This document shows positions 43,440 to 54,991 of a DNA stretch of 64,000 bases, in pieces. The translations under genes and the position numbers were made by a program. Source of the DNA: Gymnopilus junonius (Eukaryota; Basidiomycota; Agaricomycetes; Agaricales; Galerinaceae); NCBI GenBank assembly GCA_015501075.1, contig JADNYJ010000058.1:1-64000 (forward strand), in the 5' to 3' direction. The notes beneath the pieces were generated by a model, which was given only the letters and a program-made list of their open reading frames with translations, had not been told where the DNA came from and made no database searches. Numbering within the stretch: position 1 is the first letter of the stretch; each line of letters starts with the position of its first letter.

Positions 43440-44610
43440 TTAGAGCAAAGGTGGAAGGTTGACATGGAAGCTATGAAAATCGATGTCGATTAGTCGATTA
43501 ATGTCAAGGGTGATGGTTCGAAGAGAGGGTAAAAAAGGAATGATCAACCTGTCTTGCAGGTCTCTGAAGTTGGAGACTATTTCTCCAATGTTTATGGAGT
43601 CTTGTATGTCGAGTTTTTCGAGATCAGGTAAGTGAAAAAGTAAGTCCATAAACTCATGGCCTGAAACGTAATTAAATATAAGGGAAAGTTGTTGGACATT
43701 CTTTAGCCGATGATAGATGTGCTTCATAGATTTTTCCGCAAACGACATCAGAGCAAAACTGCGAAGACTGAAAGAACCCAGCCTCAGAGTGATTAGCAAA
43801 GGCATATTTAAGGAAAGGAAATTTGTGAGATCGATGGCGCTGTCCTTGGGGAAAAAGACTGTTAGGGTGGTCAATTGTGGAAGAGTCACTGTCTCCTCAT
43901 TGGCCAAAGTTGCAGGATTATGATATGCCAAACTTGAATAATGGACGACAGCACCTTGAAGATTTGGGAAAACATGAAAGAAGAACGTCCGGGATACACG
44001 ACCTACAACGTGCCCTGTTAGGTGTGTTAGGTTTCTAGGACATGTACCCAAACCCAGAGCCATGTAAGTATCTTTGGTACCAGCCAAACGAAGTTGCCGG
44101 AAATTGGGCGAGAAACGGGGATTTATGTTCCATAATTGACTAGCTTCAACGATCGGATAAGGAACGTCGAAGATGGGAGAATGAATATTTTTGAGAGACT
44201 TTTTTGAAAGAGTCTCGAAAAGGTGAGAAGTGACTCCCTCGAGGTGGTAGATTCTGTCTGAGTATTTTTCAAATATCCTTGCTTGAAGTTGACGGCATCG
44301 GGAACAGCGCGATGGTCTATTTACCCTGCATGCTCGGGATTCTGACAGAGCAAAAGAGAGGGGGAGATCGCCAGCATGTCGTACCCAGTTGTCGATAGTG
44401 CATTCCCACTTGAAGTCCATGGTTTTGGGCATCCTGGTGGCCAAGAAACACTATAAAAGAGACATCCGCATTATAACTCTTCTCCAGCGCGAAGATACCC
44501 AAGATAAGCCGCGGAGTGCAACGTTGCGCTTCTTGGATATATCGGAAGGAACGACGACTTCAAAAATTTCCCCAAAAATCTCAGTGGGTAGGAAAGACTA
44601 GAAAGAAGGC
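43440..44610 (-). pseudogene. F-box/LRR gene with an in-frame TAG after the F-box
   Basis: On the minus strand the frame from about 44600 reads LPTEIFGEIFEVVVPSDISK and GLSWVSSRWRRVIMRMSLL, a normal F-box, then TAG at 44451-44453. The same frame continues unbroken for 330 codons to 43440 with WVRHAGDLPLSFALS, LFETLSKKSLKNIHSP and repeats such as LPDLEKLDIQDSINIGEIV. Relatives usually carry a Trp at this position, so TGG to TAG is the simplest cause. A 48-nt intron ending at that TAG (GTATCT...TTATAG) is possible, but would delete the conserved WVSSRWRRV helix. An acceptor (TTTCTAG) just before LPTE suggests a further 5' exon, not resolved. It begins 380 bp from the transposon. Confidence 0.65.
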
Positions 44611-45302
44611 GAGCTGTCTTGTCGTTATTTCTCAAAAATAATATAGGGCAAGGTGAACGCCTTATACTACGTAAGTAGCACAACTTAATCAGTCTTCTTA
44701 CTTAAAAAATCTGCGCGGAGTCTCACCATTGATGTAATCGACTTCTTGCAGAAAATACAAATTTATTCAAGTCAACGCCACCGGTCCTTAGTTTCGCCCC
44801 TTGGAAAGAAATCAAGATCAAACATTTTGGTATGAACGTGCATTGAACTCACTTTCGAAACTCGGTAAGTAACAGGATGAGGGCGGTGCAATGGTTCTAA
44901 AGTGAATTCTGAATTTCTGATGCTGAGTTTCCGACAAGTTACCCAGGTCTACCTGGCGGCTGCCCGGCGCCGGCGCCACAACGAGGCAGAAGGAGAAAGC
45001 ACGTGATTGATAGTCACAAACCGCGTCCTATTCCTGGGAGTGAACAATCTCTCTCCCGAACCGTAACGACGATTAAATTTGAAGCCAGAGCTCGAACTTT
45101 GGTTCAACATTACAACAATTGCCGGCGCTCACTATTCTATCCGTTTGGTTTTTGTATCGGGTGATCATACGCACATGGCAGTTGAATAGGGCCAATTCTC
45201 CGGCACAGCAAGAACGCATGGTCGGACAATAGTCGAACTCGCGAACGCGACTCGCAGTTGACTCTCTTCTTACTACTTTTGGCTATTTAACCTCTTGTGG
45301 GC
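44611..45302. other. Intergenic between divergent genes
   Basis: Probably holds the 5' exon/promoter of the minus-strand F-box gene and the promoter of the gene at 45303. No element named. Confidence 0.4.
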
Positions 45303-46819
45303 ATGCGCCCATCGAGTCATCTGGAAGGCAATGAGGCTATCCTTTTGACGATTAAGGCCTCTAAAAAGCAGACTTGTGCTTTACATGGAGAAGTCTCCCA
45401 TCTCTCTGACCATCCCGCAACCTCAACGCCTCCTCCTGGATTTCTAAGTTTATTCTGATGGCACGAATTATACGCTCTCATCCACCTTTCTTCTTGTTGC
45501 GCAGGATTTATCGTTACTGGACCTCTGACTCGGAGTATGCTGTTTTAATGTCCGTCACTAATGTTTCCGGATGCTTATTGTTCTGCTTACCACAGAAAAG
45601 CCACTCTCAGCGGCAGTTCATGCAATCACAGTACTGAGTAGACATTGTTTCTTACGGACTGTTGTTCATTGCTAATTCGTCCTTCAGTACACCCGAGGAT
45701 GCTTGCCCCCAAAACGATTGTTCAGAGGATGATTGGTCAGATGACGATTGGCCGGAGGATGGTTTGCCGACCCCACTAACCAGTGACTCTGCTCTTAATC
45801 GAGTGCAACAATCACCCTCATCGCCCTCGCAACTTCAAAGGAATAAGTGTTACGAGCAGCATACATACTCGATTCAAGAGCCCAGGTTGGTCTTGGAACT
45901 GCCCTGTATTGTAACCTTCGTACCCAATCGGGCTCATCCTCGGCGTTGTAAAACTCTTATCTTCACCCCCGACAAATTGGGCCGCGACGGACGCATTTGC
46001 GCTTGGCTAGGTAAACTCAGTGAGCAAGAACTCGACGACTTCTTTTCAAACCAGGGTGCTGCAAGCAACCAGGACCCTGGTGTCACTCAAAAACAGCCGC
46101 TGTTTATTTCTGGCCGCATTCTGCAGACCTTGTTCTTCCCTCCTTCAGCAGACTCGACTTTCTCCGCTACCACAGCAAGAAAGAAACCAGTCGCTAATAG
46201 ACCGATAAGTGAGTCTATTATCCTTGCCCTATCGCTCTTCTAAACTATCTAACTGGTGTTCACCTTCTCTCAGGAGCCAGCGTAGCTTTTCCTCATCTAA
46301 GGTTTCGCAATTCACTTTCCAAGCTCCCAATAGCTCACCAAAGTAAGGCTTCTCGCATCCAATCCTGCGTGGATACATTCTAACTTTCCCGTAGAGTCTC
46401 GTATTCCTCAACAAGCAACGCCAGATCCCATCTCTTCCGACAGTCATGAATCTGGTAGCACAGGTGCGACGTCTTCAAAGCCAGCCTCGAGTCTCCCAGC
46501 CCAAAGCTCGGGTGAATCAACTTCCGCCAGTTGCTCTTCAGGTCAAAGACGCGCCTGCCTTTGTTGCGGGGGCGATCACTCAATTCCATCCAGGGAAACC
46601 CAGAAGGTAGTAACTATGTACCCCATAGAACTTGCCCGTTCACCCAAGGTAGTGGAACGCGTTAAGCTTCGGAAACCCGAAGAGCCGATCGTTGACAGTA
46701 CGCAAGTCGATGACGAGGAACCCCTATGCCTGGTGGTTGGACCAATTCGCAAATCATCGGCAAGAAGAGAGGCCGAAATGAAATTGAAGAAAGTGAAGAC
46801 GCTGAGACTGAAGGCATAG
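45303..46819 (+). CDS. Hypothetical protein, six exons
   Basis: Exons 45303-45447, 45505-45534, 45596-45630, 45698-46208, 46274-46342 and 46395-46819 form one frame of 404 residues. The acceptor at 45697 (CCCGAG) is the only one that keeps phase, and is less certain. N-terminus MRPSSHLEGNEAILLTIKAS, then an acidic Trp-rich repeat (SEDDWSDDDWPEDG), RLVLELPCIVTFVPN, LIFTPDKLGRDGRICAWLGK and a Ser/Gln-rich region. A small Cys/His cluster (RRACLCCGGDH) precedes YPIELARSPKVVERVKLRKP and a Lys/Arg-rich end. I do not recognise the family. The Cys cluster could bind metal; the basic end suggests nuclear or nucleic-acid contact. Both are inference. Confidence 0.6.
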
Positions 46820-47393
46820 TACGTCCTGCTAGGAGGGTGCGATTCTCGAACGCGGAAAGCGGCATCAACCTTAGAAAGGAGTGACTGCGTGCAGACATTT
46901 TCTGGACTGTCTCCTTCAAATTGTATCGACCCTCTTACTAAAGAAATCAAGACCTCTCTAATGCTCCGCTCAACACCTATACTACCTCTGTCGTGACCCT
47001 TTCTCCCCATCCTTCTCACATTCTGACATGGGGACTAGCTTCGTTCTATTTTTCCAGCATTGGCAGCATTAGTTGTATCGTTACTCGTGAACATATATAT
47101 GTATCGCAATACCATTCAATTCAATTCACCCTTGCGTTATCGCTCTTATCAATCGGTGTCATAACTCATAAACAGATATCCTGAGGATCATTCTTTGAAT
47201 TATTCGAAAGTCGTCGTACGATCGTTACAGATACATTCGTAGCCTTTCAAAGGCCGTAAATAACATAAGTCATTAAGATAAAAAGTCCCGAAGATGAACG
47301 AATGGGGTGGTGCTGTATGGGTGCTAGTAATACACTTCCAAATGACGAAGATGCGAATCCAGATAATAAGAATAAAGTAGTGTGGTGTTGGGT
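46820..47393. other. Intergenic between convergent genes
   Basis: No coding signal recognised. Confidence 0.4.
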
Positions 47394-48027
47394 TTAGCTT
47401 CGTAGGACTGCCCAGGCGGCGAGGACGCCCACAGCAACAAGGACTGCGAAGATGACGAGGGCCCAAAGGCACCGTTTTGCCCATTTGAGCTCCGCTTCGC
47501 GAATAGTGGCGATAATTTTCTGGCGCTCCTCCTCTGTCTTTTCGGGCATCCACGTTGGTGTGTCTTCGGATGTGTTTCTGGGTTCTCGCAGAGGCGAGCA
47601 GAGGATGAAGGCACCAAAGAGCCAGAATGGAGGGAATACTAAAAAGAAGCATGTAGGTCAGTTTCTGAAGGAGTAAGCTAGAAGAAGAGAACATACAGAA
47701 TCCAAATCGGAAAAGGTACATCGCGAGCGTCATTGGCTCGGGTGCATGCAAAGTGTATCCAGGAAGAGGGATCTCAGCCTCTTCAGCATATGGTGGTAGA
47801 ACATCAGCCGCGCTTTGACGGCGATCGTGGCGGCTTTCATGAGTCCTCGATGATGAGAGTGTGTATCCGAATTGTTCATCCATTGGGTCCAACACATGCA
47901 GTGGCTGCACAGTCCATGTCGAATGAGTTACAGCGGGCGTCAGAGCGCCAAGTGGTGGGGTGGGCCTTTGTGCTTCGAGATCCAAGTTGGACGTGGAGGC
48001 GTATGAAGTGGATGGTGTGCCAGACAT
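47394..48027 (-). CDS. Hypothetical two-TM membrane protein
   Basis: Two exons, 48027-47697 and 47638-47394, give 191 residues; the 58-nt intron (GTATGT...TTTTTAG) joins FRFG and FPPFWLFGAF in phase. The N-terminal 110 residues are polar and Pro-rich (QSAADVLPPYAEEAEIPLPG). A TM segment covers LAMYLFRFG ... FPPFWLFGAFILCSPL. A conserved-looking linker follows (TPTWMPEKTEEERQKIIATI and REAELKWAKRC) and a final TM helix, LWALVIFAVLVAVGVLAAWA. I recall homologues as short hypothetical membrane proteins across Agaricomycetes, with no known function. The spliced frame is preferred to an unspliced read-through, which loses the hydrophobic pattern. Confidence 0.75.
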
Positions 48028-48614
48028 TATTGAAGTTCGTTTGCTTCAAGAGAGAGGACGAGGACGAAGGCGTTGGCGGTAGTGAAATAAGCGGGGCGTA
48101 GACGCTGGTATTGGTGGACATCTTTGCTATTGAAGCCAGATTATATACCAGAGACCGCGAAGAGCAATCCAAGCCAATCCACCAATTCTGCGCCAGCTGT
48201 TGCTAAGGACGAATATAGGAAAAGTGTTGGGACCAAATAAAAGCAAATAACTCCCGCACCTCCTACGCATGCCCTATATTGCTGCATATCAAGTTACGTT
48301 CAGCTTCAAAATGTGTATTTCGTCTTTGAGTGTGATATAAAAGCTATTCCGGCAAATGTGTGATGGCAAGATAGACATATCAAAGCAAGAGTTTCAACAC
48401 GGCCAAAAAAGTTCCTTTTGTGGTAAATATAAAAGTTCCTACATAAGGAAAAACTTTGTTCATTGAATTGCTTCCGCGCACGAGGCAATCACCAGCAATC
48501 AACGCGCTGTTTACTTATAACAGTCATCACCTCTCTTCGCTCATTCTCACACCCCTCACCAATCACACTTCTGTCCCTTGATCGTAGAAACGCAAACCCA
48601 AAATATCCATTCTT
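48028..48614. other. Intergenic
   Basis: Promoter side of the membrane-protein gene and 3' flank of the F-box gene. Nothing recognised. Confidence 0.4.
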
Positions 48615-50100
48615 TCATAGCCGAGCGCCAGTCTTGTTTGCACTTACCTCACTGCTAAAAATCCACCGAGTTCCATCGCGATTGGAGAGTTCGAAAACAC
48701 CGATCTTCATCAAATCTTGCAAGTCGTTGAGCGTCTCCGAATCAAGAGGCTCGTTTGCTGAGTTTTTCATCTCATATTGGTCTGCCTTGATGTGCACACT
48801 TCTTAATTCTGTCGCAACAGCAGTTTCATCCGAGTCGTATCTATTGTCCATGAACAACCTCGCCCTCAGAATCAACGGATCTAAAATTTCTTGAGGCTTC
48901 ATATTGAGTGGGCCTTCGTATGAGAATGTTTCAAGGAATGGAAGATACGGTTCGGTCCATGATGGGTGCAAGACGTTGAAGAAAACCCTGCTCAAACCTT
49001 TGGAGCTGCGGAAAGGATCATGAATGTACAGTTCCTTGAGGTCGGGCACGTTTGAAAGGAACTCGTAGATATCCTCTTCGTCCTCGAGGTTACTGATGTT
49101 GAACCTGAGATGTAGGGAGGTAAGTTTGCACCTTGAACGGTCAATGAAAGGCCATATTCCATCCATCATGAGATTCGGTGATTTTCCAAGCCCTGCTACT
49201 TTCAAGGTCTCCAACGCCGGAAGTGAAAGAACTTCCAGCAGTCTTTCAATATCATTGTTGCTGTAGGTCAATTCGAGCGAACGAATGTTGGGGTGTGACG
49301 TTAAAACTACGTCCATAAAACTAGATCGAACATAAAAATCTGTGAAGTGTACGGCCGCGACATTTGGCAAGCGGAGCATGCATTGGTGAAGATTGAAAGT
49401 GGTAGGCAGTATATCGATTGAATCGATTTGTTGAAGGGGGAACCTTAATATCCTGTCAGTTATTAACGCGGAATTTCTGAACGTTAACTGGCTGAGCAAA
49501 GGAGCATCCGTCAAATCCACGACTGTCTCTGAAAACCTGGCACCACCGAGATCGTCCAGAAGAAACGATCGTAATCGGGGGCATGAAAGCCTGATGTCCC
49601 TTCCAAACTCATCCAGATATGTGAGCCATGTATGGGGCATGCGGAAGGAAATCGCAGACCACTGGGCTGAGTAGTCCGCTAAGAGCTGCAACATCTTGAT
49701 AGGGGCAAAGTCCAAACCCAAAGCATTACCTCCAGATTTATGCGCTTTGCTAAAATAAATTTCGAGATCGCGCGCTCGTCCAGCACGATCTAGCCATTCC
49801 TGTAGAAGGCTCAAATGAGTTTCATCGCTCCATCTTCATGTTCTCCCAGGACGATGACTATTGTCGACCAGAGCTCAGGTGTGGACCAGGCAAACTTTCT
49901 CCAATCTCTGCATATTCTTCCTAGGCACAGAGGGGAGAAATATCGGCGCCACTTGCCATCCTTGGGTAGAGTCGGTTGGCTCACTGCATGACAAAAGATT
50001 TGTGAAGTAATCTCGGCGGAAGCATTAAGGGATCAGCCATGCTATTTGGCTTCCAAGAGCAAGTCGAAGAAGGGGGTAATCTTGGCCTTGCGAGTCTCAT
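48615..50100 (-). pseudogene. F-box/LRR gene with a frameshift between F-box and repeats
   Basis: The F-box frame starts at the Met codon 50100-50098 (or 50040) and reads PPEITSQIFCHAVSQPTLPK, LCLGRICRDWRKFAWSTPEL and WSTIVIVLGEHEDGA, then hits TGA in its own frame. One frame over, the next residues are ETHLSLLQEWLDRAGRARDL, and the frame runs uninterrupted to 48615 with repeats such as LRSFLLDDLGGARFSETVVD, LPALETLKVAGLGKS and VPDLKELYIHDPF. The switch lies near 49823-49832 (GGAGCGATGAAAC), with no splice sites to explain it. A single-base loss or gain is the likely cause. Either a young pseudogene or an assembly error; the repeat part is otherwise undamaged. Confidence 0.75.
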
Positions 50101-50387
50101 TCCTGCAGAACTGTTCGGTGGGACTTGATAAAGGGTTCCTGGATCGTGGGCAACAGGAAAGCAATGTCGACTGGGGTGTGAATCGTTATCGATGATTAAT
50201 CATGTTGGCACACACACACTGTGAGGTAATTCAAACTGGGAACAGAAAGTATTATTACAAATGGTAATCAATAAATTACAAGAGCTGAAAGGAAAAGGGA
50301 AAGCAGACTAATGGTTTGATTATGAAGACGAGTACACTGGGCAATGATATATAATCAGAGATGAAGTAGAAATCAGAAAACAGAGCT

Positions 50388-50660
50388 TTAAAGAGGCGCC
50401 GCAGTAGCCTTGCAGATTTTGGAAACTTTGCGGCGTATACGAGGAGGACTAACCGACTTGGCCTTCACCGATGCAGCAGCAGACGCTTTCTCTTCTGCAA
50501 GCACCTCCGTTGAAACAGCGAGATCCCTCGTTTCTGCACCAGGAGAAGCGAGGCCTATTTTCCTGCGCATCTTCCTGGCGAGCATTGTCTTCAGATGATA
50601 GCTTTTCCTCAGCATCGTACTCCTCGTCCGAGGGTTTCGGTACTGATTACGTACAAACGT
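50388..50660 (-). other. Possible 3' coding segment of the neighbouring gene
   Basis: Minus-strand sequence reads PKPSDEEYDAEEKLSSEDNA and, in another frame, KIGLASPGAETRDLAVSTEV, AEEKASAAASVKAKSVSPPR and a basic end with stop at 50388. The composition looks coding. It could be a 3' exon of the gene at 50855-52050 used with a GTATAA donor near 50860, but the two frames do not join without a further shift. Confidence 0.3.
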
Positions 50661-50854
50661 CAATCGACACCCCTCCGACCTGTGACCGACCAAACCATTT
50701 TTCATTTCATCAGATACCAATTGGACGTTTTGATGGATTTGTAAGTGAATTTGGGCTCCGGAAGCCGTTCCGGCGATTTTTTGAGGATTTGGCGTGACCG
50801 TGCCAAATTCGTCGTTTAGGAGGCCTGTGACGCGTGACCTGTCGAATGAACGTT

Positions 50855-52050
50855 TTATACAGTACTCCTTTTCTCCGTATCGATGGGACTCGAAGTTCTG
50901 GCCCCAAGAGAAAGTCCAGAAATGTTCTCCTCAAGAACTTTGCATTCCTCGCCGTCGTGGCATGGAGTGGTTTGCCTTTTAGAAGATTTAGTCGACGGAT
51001 TGCTTGTCCGAGAAAGTCGCCTGCCTAAGAAAAGAATCAGAAAAGGTCTCTGCCATCTGACAAGGAACATACTGCGAGTCAGATAAGGTTCGACCTCCAC
51101 ATCATGACCACAGCGCTTTTTGGCCTGCTGAGTTGCATCGTCGCTGTTATCGTCAGATGCTGAGTCATACAGCCTCTTTAGAGATCGAGAACTGTCTGTG
51201 TCGGAGGTTTCAGTTGTTGCAGATGATTCTTCGGATTTGTCTGCAACAGCGTCGTACTGATCAATCGTGTCCTGGGACTGGGACAAATCAATAACTTCAG
51301 GAGGCGCAGGGCTTGAGGTAAAAACAGGAAGGGTTGGGGAGATTGATTCCTCCTTGGGTACGATGGCGAGAGACTGTTTGCGTTTAGTGACAACAGAAGT
51401 GTTAGATGATTCAGCTTCAAGACTAGTGCTCCGGCGACGATAGTACCAGCGTTTGTGGTAACCCTTCCCGGTAGCAGAGTGAGTTGTCGTCGTGTACACC
51501 CCTCCGCCAAGATCTTCTCGCTTCAGAACGACATTAGGCTGGATGCTTTCTTCCTCTTGCTCGACAGGTGCCTCGACGGTGAAGAAGTCGCTGAGAACGT
51601 CCTGGTCAGGCTCGCCGTCGACCATGGCAATGTTTCCATCCAGATCAGCCATGATGGAGCAGACACTGTCAGGGTTGGTCGGATCCCAGGTGAATGTCAT
51701 GACGAACGGCAGATCCAAGGACCCCTCCTTGACGGTATAGCGATTGAAAGGACAAGGCTTGGATTCCTGGACAGGACCTGAGACTATGACTTTGTTTCGG
51801 GGTTGGGTATGAGTAGGAGGACCGAGGGCATCTGAATTGGAGCTTGAAGATACGACGAGGTCCTTCCTGTAGACAGGTTCGTGTCTGGAAGGTAGACTTC
51901 AAAGAGCCAAAACTCACTCGGAGGATATCGTGCTTTGTTCACATGCGCTGGAGAGAAAAAGGATGTGTGAGATATAGCCTGCAAGATATAGACACAAAGG
52001 AGAGCCTACGTTTCTACTGTAGATGTTTCGTTATCCTGCAGGCGCGACAT
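50855..52050 (-). CDS. Hypothetical protein with GVYTTT-SATG-RWYY motif
   Basis: Four exons, 52050-52010, 51947-51918, 51866-51073 and 51024-50855, give 344 residues, all phases consistent. The N-terminal half has VSGPVQESKPCPFNRYTVKE, LDLPFVMTFTWDPTNPDSVC and ADLDGNIAMVDGEPDQD, suggesting a small beta-rich domain. The centre has REDLGGGVYTTTTHSATGKG followed by YHKRWYYRRR, closely matching the C-terminal end of the protein at 4176-4917. The remainder is Ser/Glu-rich and disordered, with SPAPPEVIDLSQSQDTIDQY and a basic KKRCG patch. The VIDLS segment resembles a SUMO-interacting core, which is only suggestive. No named family recognised. An alternative 33-nt second intron (acceptor TTCCAG) is also in frame; the 51-nt one is preferred for length. 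Confidence 0.65.
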
Positions 52051-53302
52051 AGCTTGATTGACGGATACATGTCAGTATCCTACCATAGACGATATAGGAT
52101 GTCGATATATACCCGTAGCATGAGTAGAGGTGTCGTCCACACAATGACCTCCGCCTGAAGAGGTCATCACGACAGAGCAATGATAGAGTATAGGAGCGAA
52201 AAGGGCTCGGAAGAAGATCGGTAGTAGGAGCTGCATCGTTGCGAGTGGCAAGCAGAGAAAGAGAGAGAGATGGGGTAGATTGAGTCCCATTGGCCACAAA
52301 AGATTGCTTTTAACCAAAGCGAGCTCCCATTGTGTTACCAGAAAACGCAATAGTGTGATTCGCGGGCCACTCAGGAGACAATCATACTACGACTTGACCC
52401 ATGTGGTGGCATTTGTTCCATTGTCATGAATTCAAATCGAATAGGCACAAGGGCCCAGCGGCTTTCACAGAAAGCGATAACCGCGATTGTGTTTGTGGCT
52501 TGTATAGGTAGTAGATGGGTCAAAGGATAGTCAGTGGCAGAAACAAAATGGGGTGCTAAAAATATAATCGGCACGATCAACCATCAAAGTGTGGCTGGTG
52601 AAGCTACCGTCAAACAATATAGAATCATCATGAAGAATGCGACAAGCCTTGGTTCCAAGTGGCTGACCTTGCTGTGTTTGCCTGCCAATCGCAGTATTAT
52701 GTGCGCAGCTCCTCCTCGTGTTGACGTCTATGCTCCGTATAGTGGCACTTGGACCTGACCTTGATCTCACTCCTACAAATTAGTCCTGGGTTCATTGCCT
52801 TGCTATCCCACTGCAGGCGCTCACCACACTACCAGCCCTGATTCTCTCAATGCTGTGGATGAATCTGTCATCTCCCTAGCTGAATCTATCATCCTATACT
52901 ATTACATAGGCCGTGCACCTCCTCTCCCACAGCAAGGGTGATGACGTATGTTTCTCCTGCTTTCGATCTATCCCTGCTCACTGTTGCTATCGAGATAGTA
53001 CATCTCGACTTATACTCTACGCCGTAGTCGCGACCCTACTGGGTAATGACATTGTAGAAGAAATCGACAGCATCCGAAATGGCATTTTCTTAAACAAATT
53101 CGCCCATGGGGTATTGGTACACATCTCGCATTCATAGTGGTATGTGCTGCCTGTATTCTACCTAATCGGAGCCTGATAGTGTATGTAAACAGATGCCCAA
53201 CTTCGCTTTGAATATAGCCGATATTGACCCAGTCCCATCACTGACAGTGAAGAGGTGTACATCGCATAACTTTCAGCAAACAGCGGAACGCTTTATGACC
53301 CT
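52051..53302. other. Intergenic
   Basis: Short open frames on both strands with no resemblance to known proteins. Includes a GAGAGAGAGA run near 52259-52269. Confidence 0.4.
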
Positions 53303-53910
53303 GTGCAGCCTCTCTCTTCACATACCCCACTCCGTATTTACGATACGCCTGAGTTCCCCCCTCCCATACTATTTGAGGCTGTTTATGCCAGTGCCTGTCC
53401 TCCACCATTCGGCACCCAATCATTCAAGTATGAACTCATCGCAAAGTGGAATGATATATTTCGCCCTGATGGCGCCTTAACCACGCCACATGCTGAGTAT
53501 ACTGGAGCGAAATCCCAACAAGCCCTCATAACTGAGAGGAAAAGATGTGGAGCGTCTTGCACGACGTAACACTCTCAATGTGCCTGGCACGCAGATATGC
53601 TCATGATGCTGCCATATGTTATGGTGCCAGGAACGAGTTACATGCGATGTTGACTGAAGCTGAAGCAAAGCGGATGCTGCAGAGCAGAAACATGTACAGG
53701 AGAAAGTTGAAACATGGAGGAAAGGGCTGGCTCCCGATGCCATCGCACACACACCACATAATGCAGCCATAGGCGGGCAGCAAGTTGCCAAAATCGACTC
53801 CAGCCAAGCACCAACCTTCGAGAGCGCGAAAGGACCATTGGAACTCGCGAAAACTCTCATACGGAACTCAGGGAGCTATTTGGCATTGCCCGAATGGCAG
53901 ACAGCATCAA
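53303..53910 (+). pseudogene. Decayed coding remnant, family unknown
   Basis: Three plus-strand frames in succession look coding: FPPPILFEAVYASACPPPFG, SFKYELIAKWNDIFRPDGAL-TTPHAEYTGA, then VERLARRNTLNVPGTQICS in a second frame, then LTEAEAKRMLQSRNMYRRK and IDSSQAPTFESAKGPLELAK in a third. No splice sites explain the frame changes. It looks like an old, broken gene of a repetitive mushroom family whose name I cannot give. Confidence 0.4.
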
Positions 53911-54991
53911 GTACTTCACGACCAAGTATGGAAAGGAAGGCAAGGACTTGGAGCTGGAGACGGGGTTCAGCTGCTAGGTATTGACGGAAGCAACACAATT
54001 CCAAGACACGTCTGATTGGACCTCAGATGCGATATATTCATGCCCACTGCATTCATTCACACTCGCACTCTGCCGTTCACCCACCGCGCTCATCTCTTTC
54101 CCGTGACTCATCAACGACAGACCTTCCGGGATGCCCTTCGCTTTTTCCTTTCGCGATGCTGAATTGGACTCGGCCTTTGACGACTTGCCCTTCCCGCCAC
54201 CCGAAGCAAGGTTCGCCTGTTTACCTTGCTGCCTTAAGCTCCTGGATTTTCAAGGGACTCTTTCTGCATCTTCTTCAACGATTCGTCTTCCAAAATGTCA
54301 AGTTTTCATATGCATACAGGCATAAATGCTGAGGACTGCGGGATATATATATCGTGGCCTGCATTGTACACCTGTCCAGAGAGACCAGACTGGCCGAGTT
54401 GGAGCGCCTAGCCTCTACGATGACTTACGGCATACGTGCGGCTACTTGTCGGCAAAAGGTCAACCTTCCTTGGCAGTTCCAATTATACCCTTACATGTAA
54501 CGTAACTTTAAGCGTAACGTGCCTCTTGAACAAATAGTGCCTGATCAATTGGTGACTCCGGTGGCAGCCGACCACGTTTTGTATTGGTCTTGTCTGCCCT
54601 TCAAAGTGCATCTCAACTTCATCTTCCATGTTCTGGCCAAGAAATTCCAGACGAGTGTTCACCCTGCTTGAAACTAATTATATATAAGGCTGTCAATGGC
54701 CGCGACGGAACTCGGGAAGCATTCGTGTCGTTCCTTGAAAGTCGGGGATGTGTCCCTTGGGTTCGTCATGAGATGGGACAGCAATTCGACAAAGCATGTG
54801 GGCTAATCAACGGCACCGCCAGCCAGGGTTCCGCACATCTGTTTCGAATCCTTCTGCATACATATATAATGACTTCGAAGCCCTCCAAGTTGCCTGACCA
54901 ACTCCTTCGCCTTGAGAGCAAAGTGAGCTACTTTCGTGCCTTTATACTTTTCTTGATGCTGACTTAAATGCACAGAATACGCAGACAACTG
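53911..54991. other. Intergenic / unassigned
   Basis: The open frame 54584-54967 (plus) has no recognised content. A TTTCGAATCC string at 54844 resembles a tRNA T-arm core, but no cloverleaf surrounds it. Confidence 0.4.

Noticed and set aside
51885..51917. 33-nt intron in the 50855-52050 gene
   Set aside because: A 51-nt intron from the same donor to the next in-frame acceptor (TCTACAG) fits the usual size better.
54840..54850. tRNA T-arm-like TTTCGAATCC
   Set aside because: No matching acceptor, D or anticodon arms within 90 bp on either strand.
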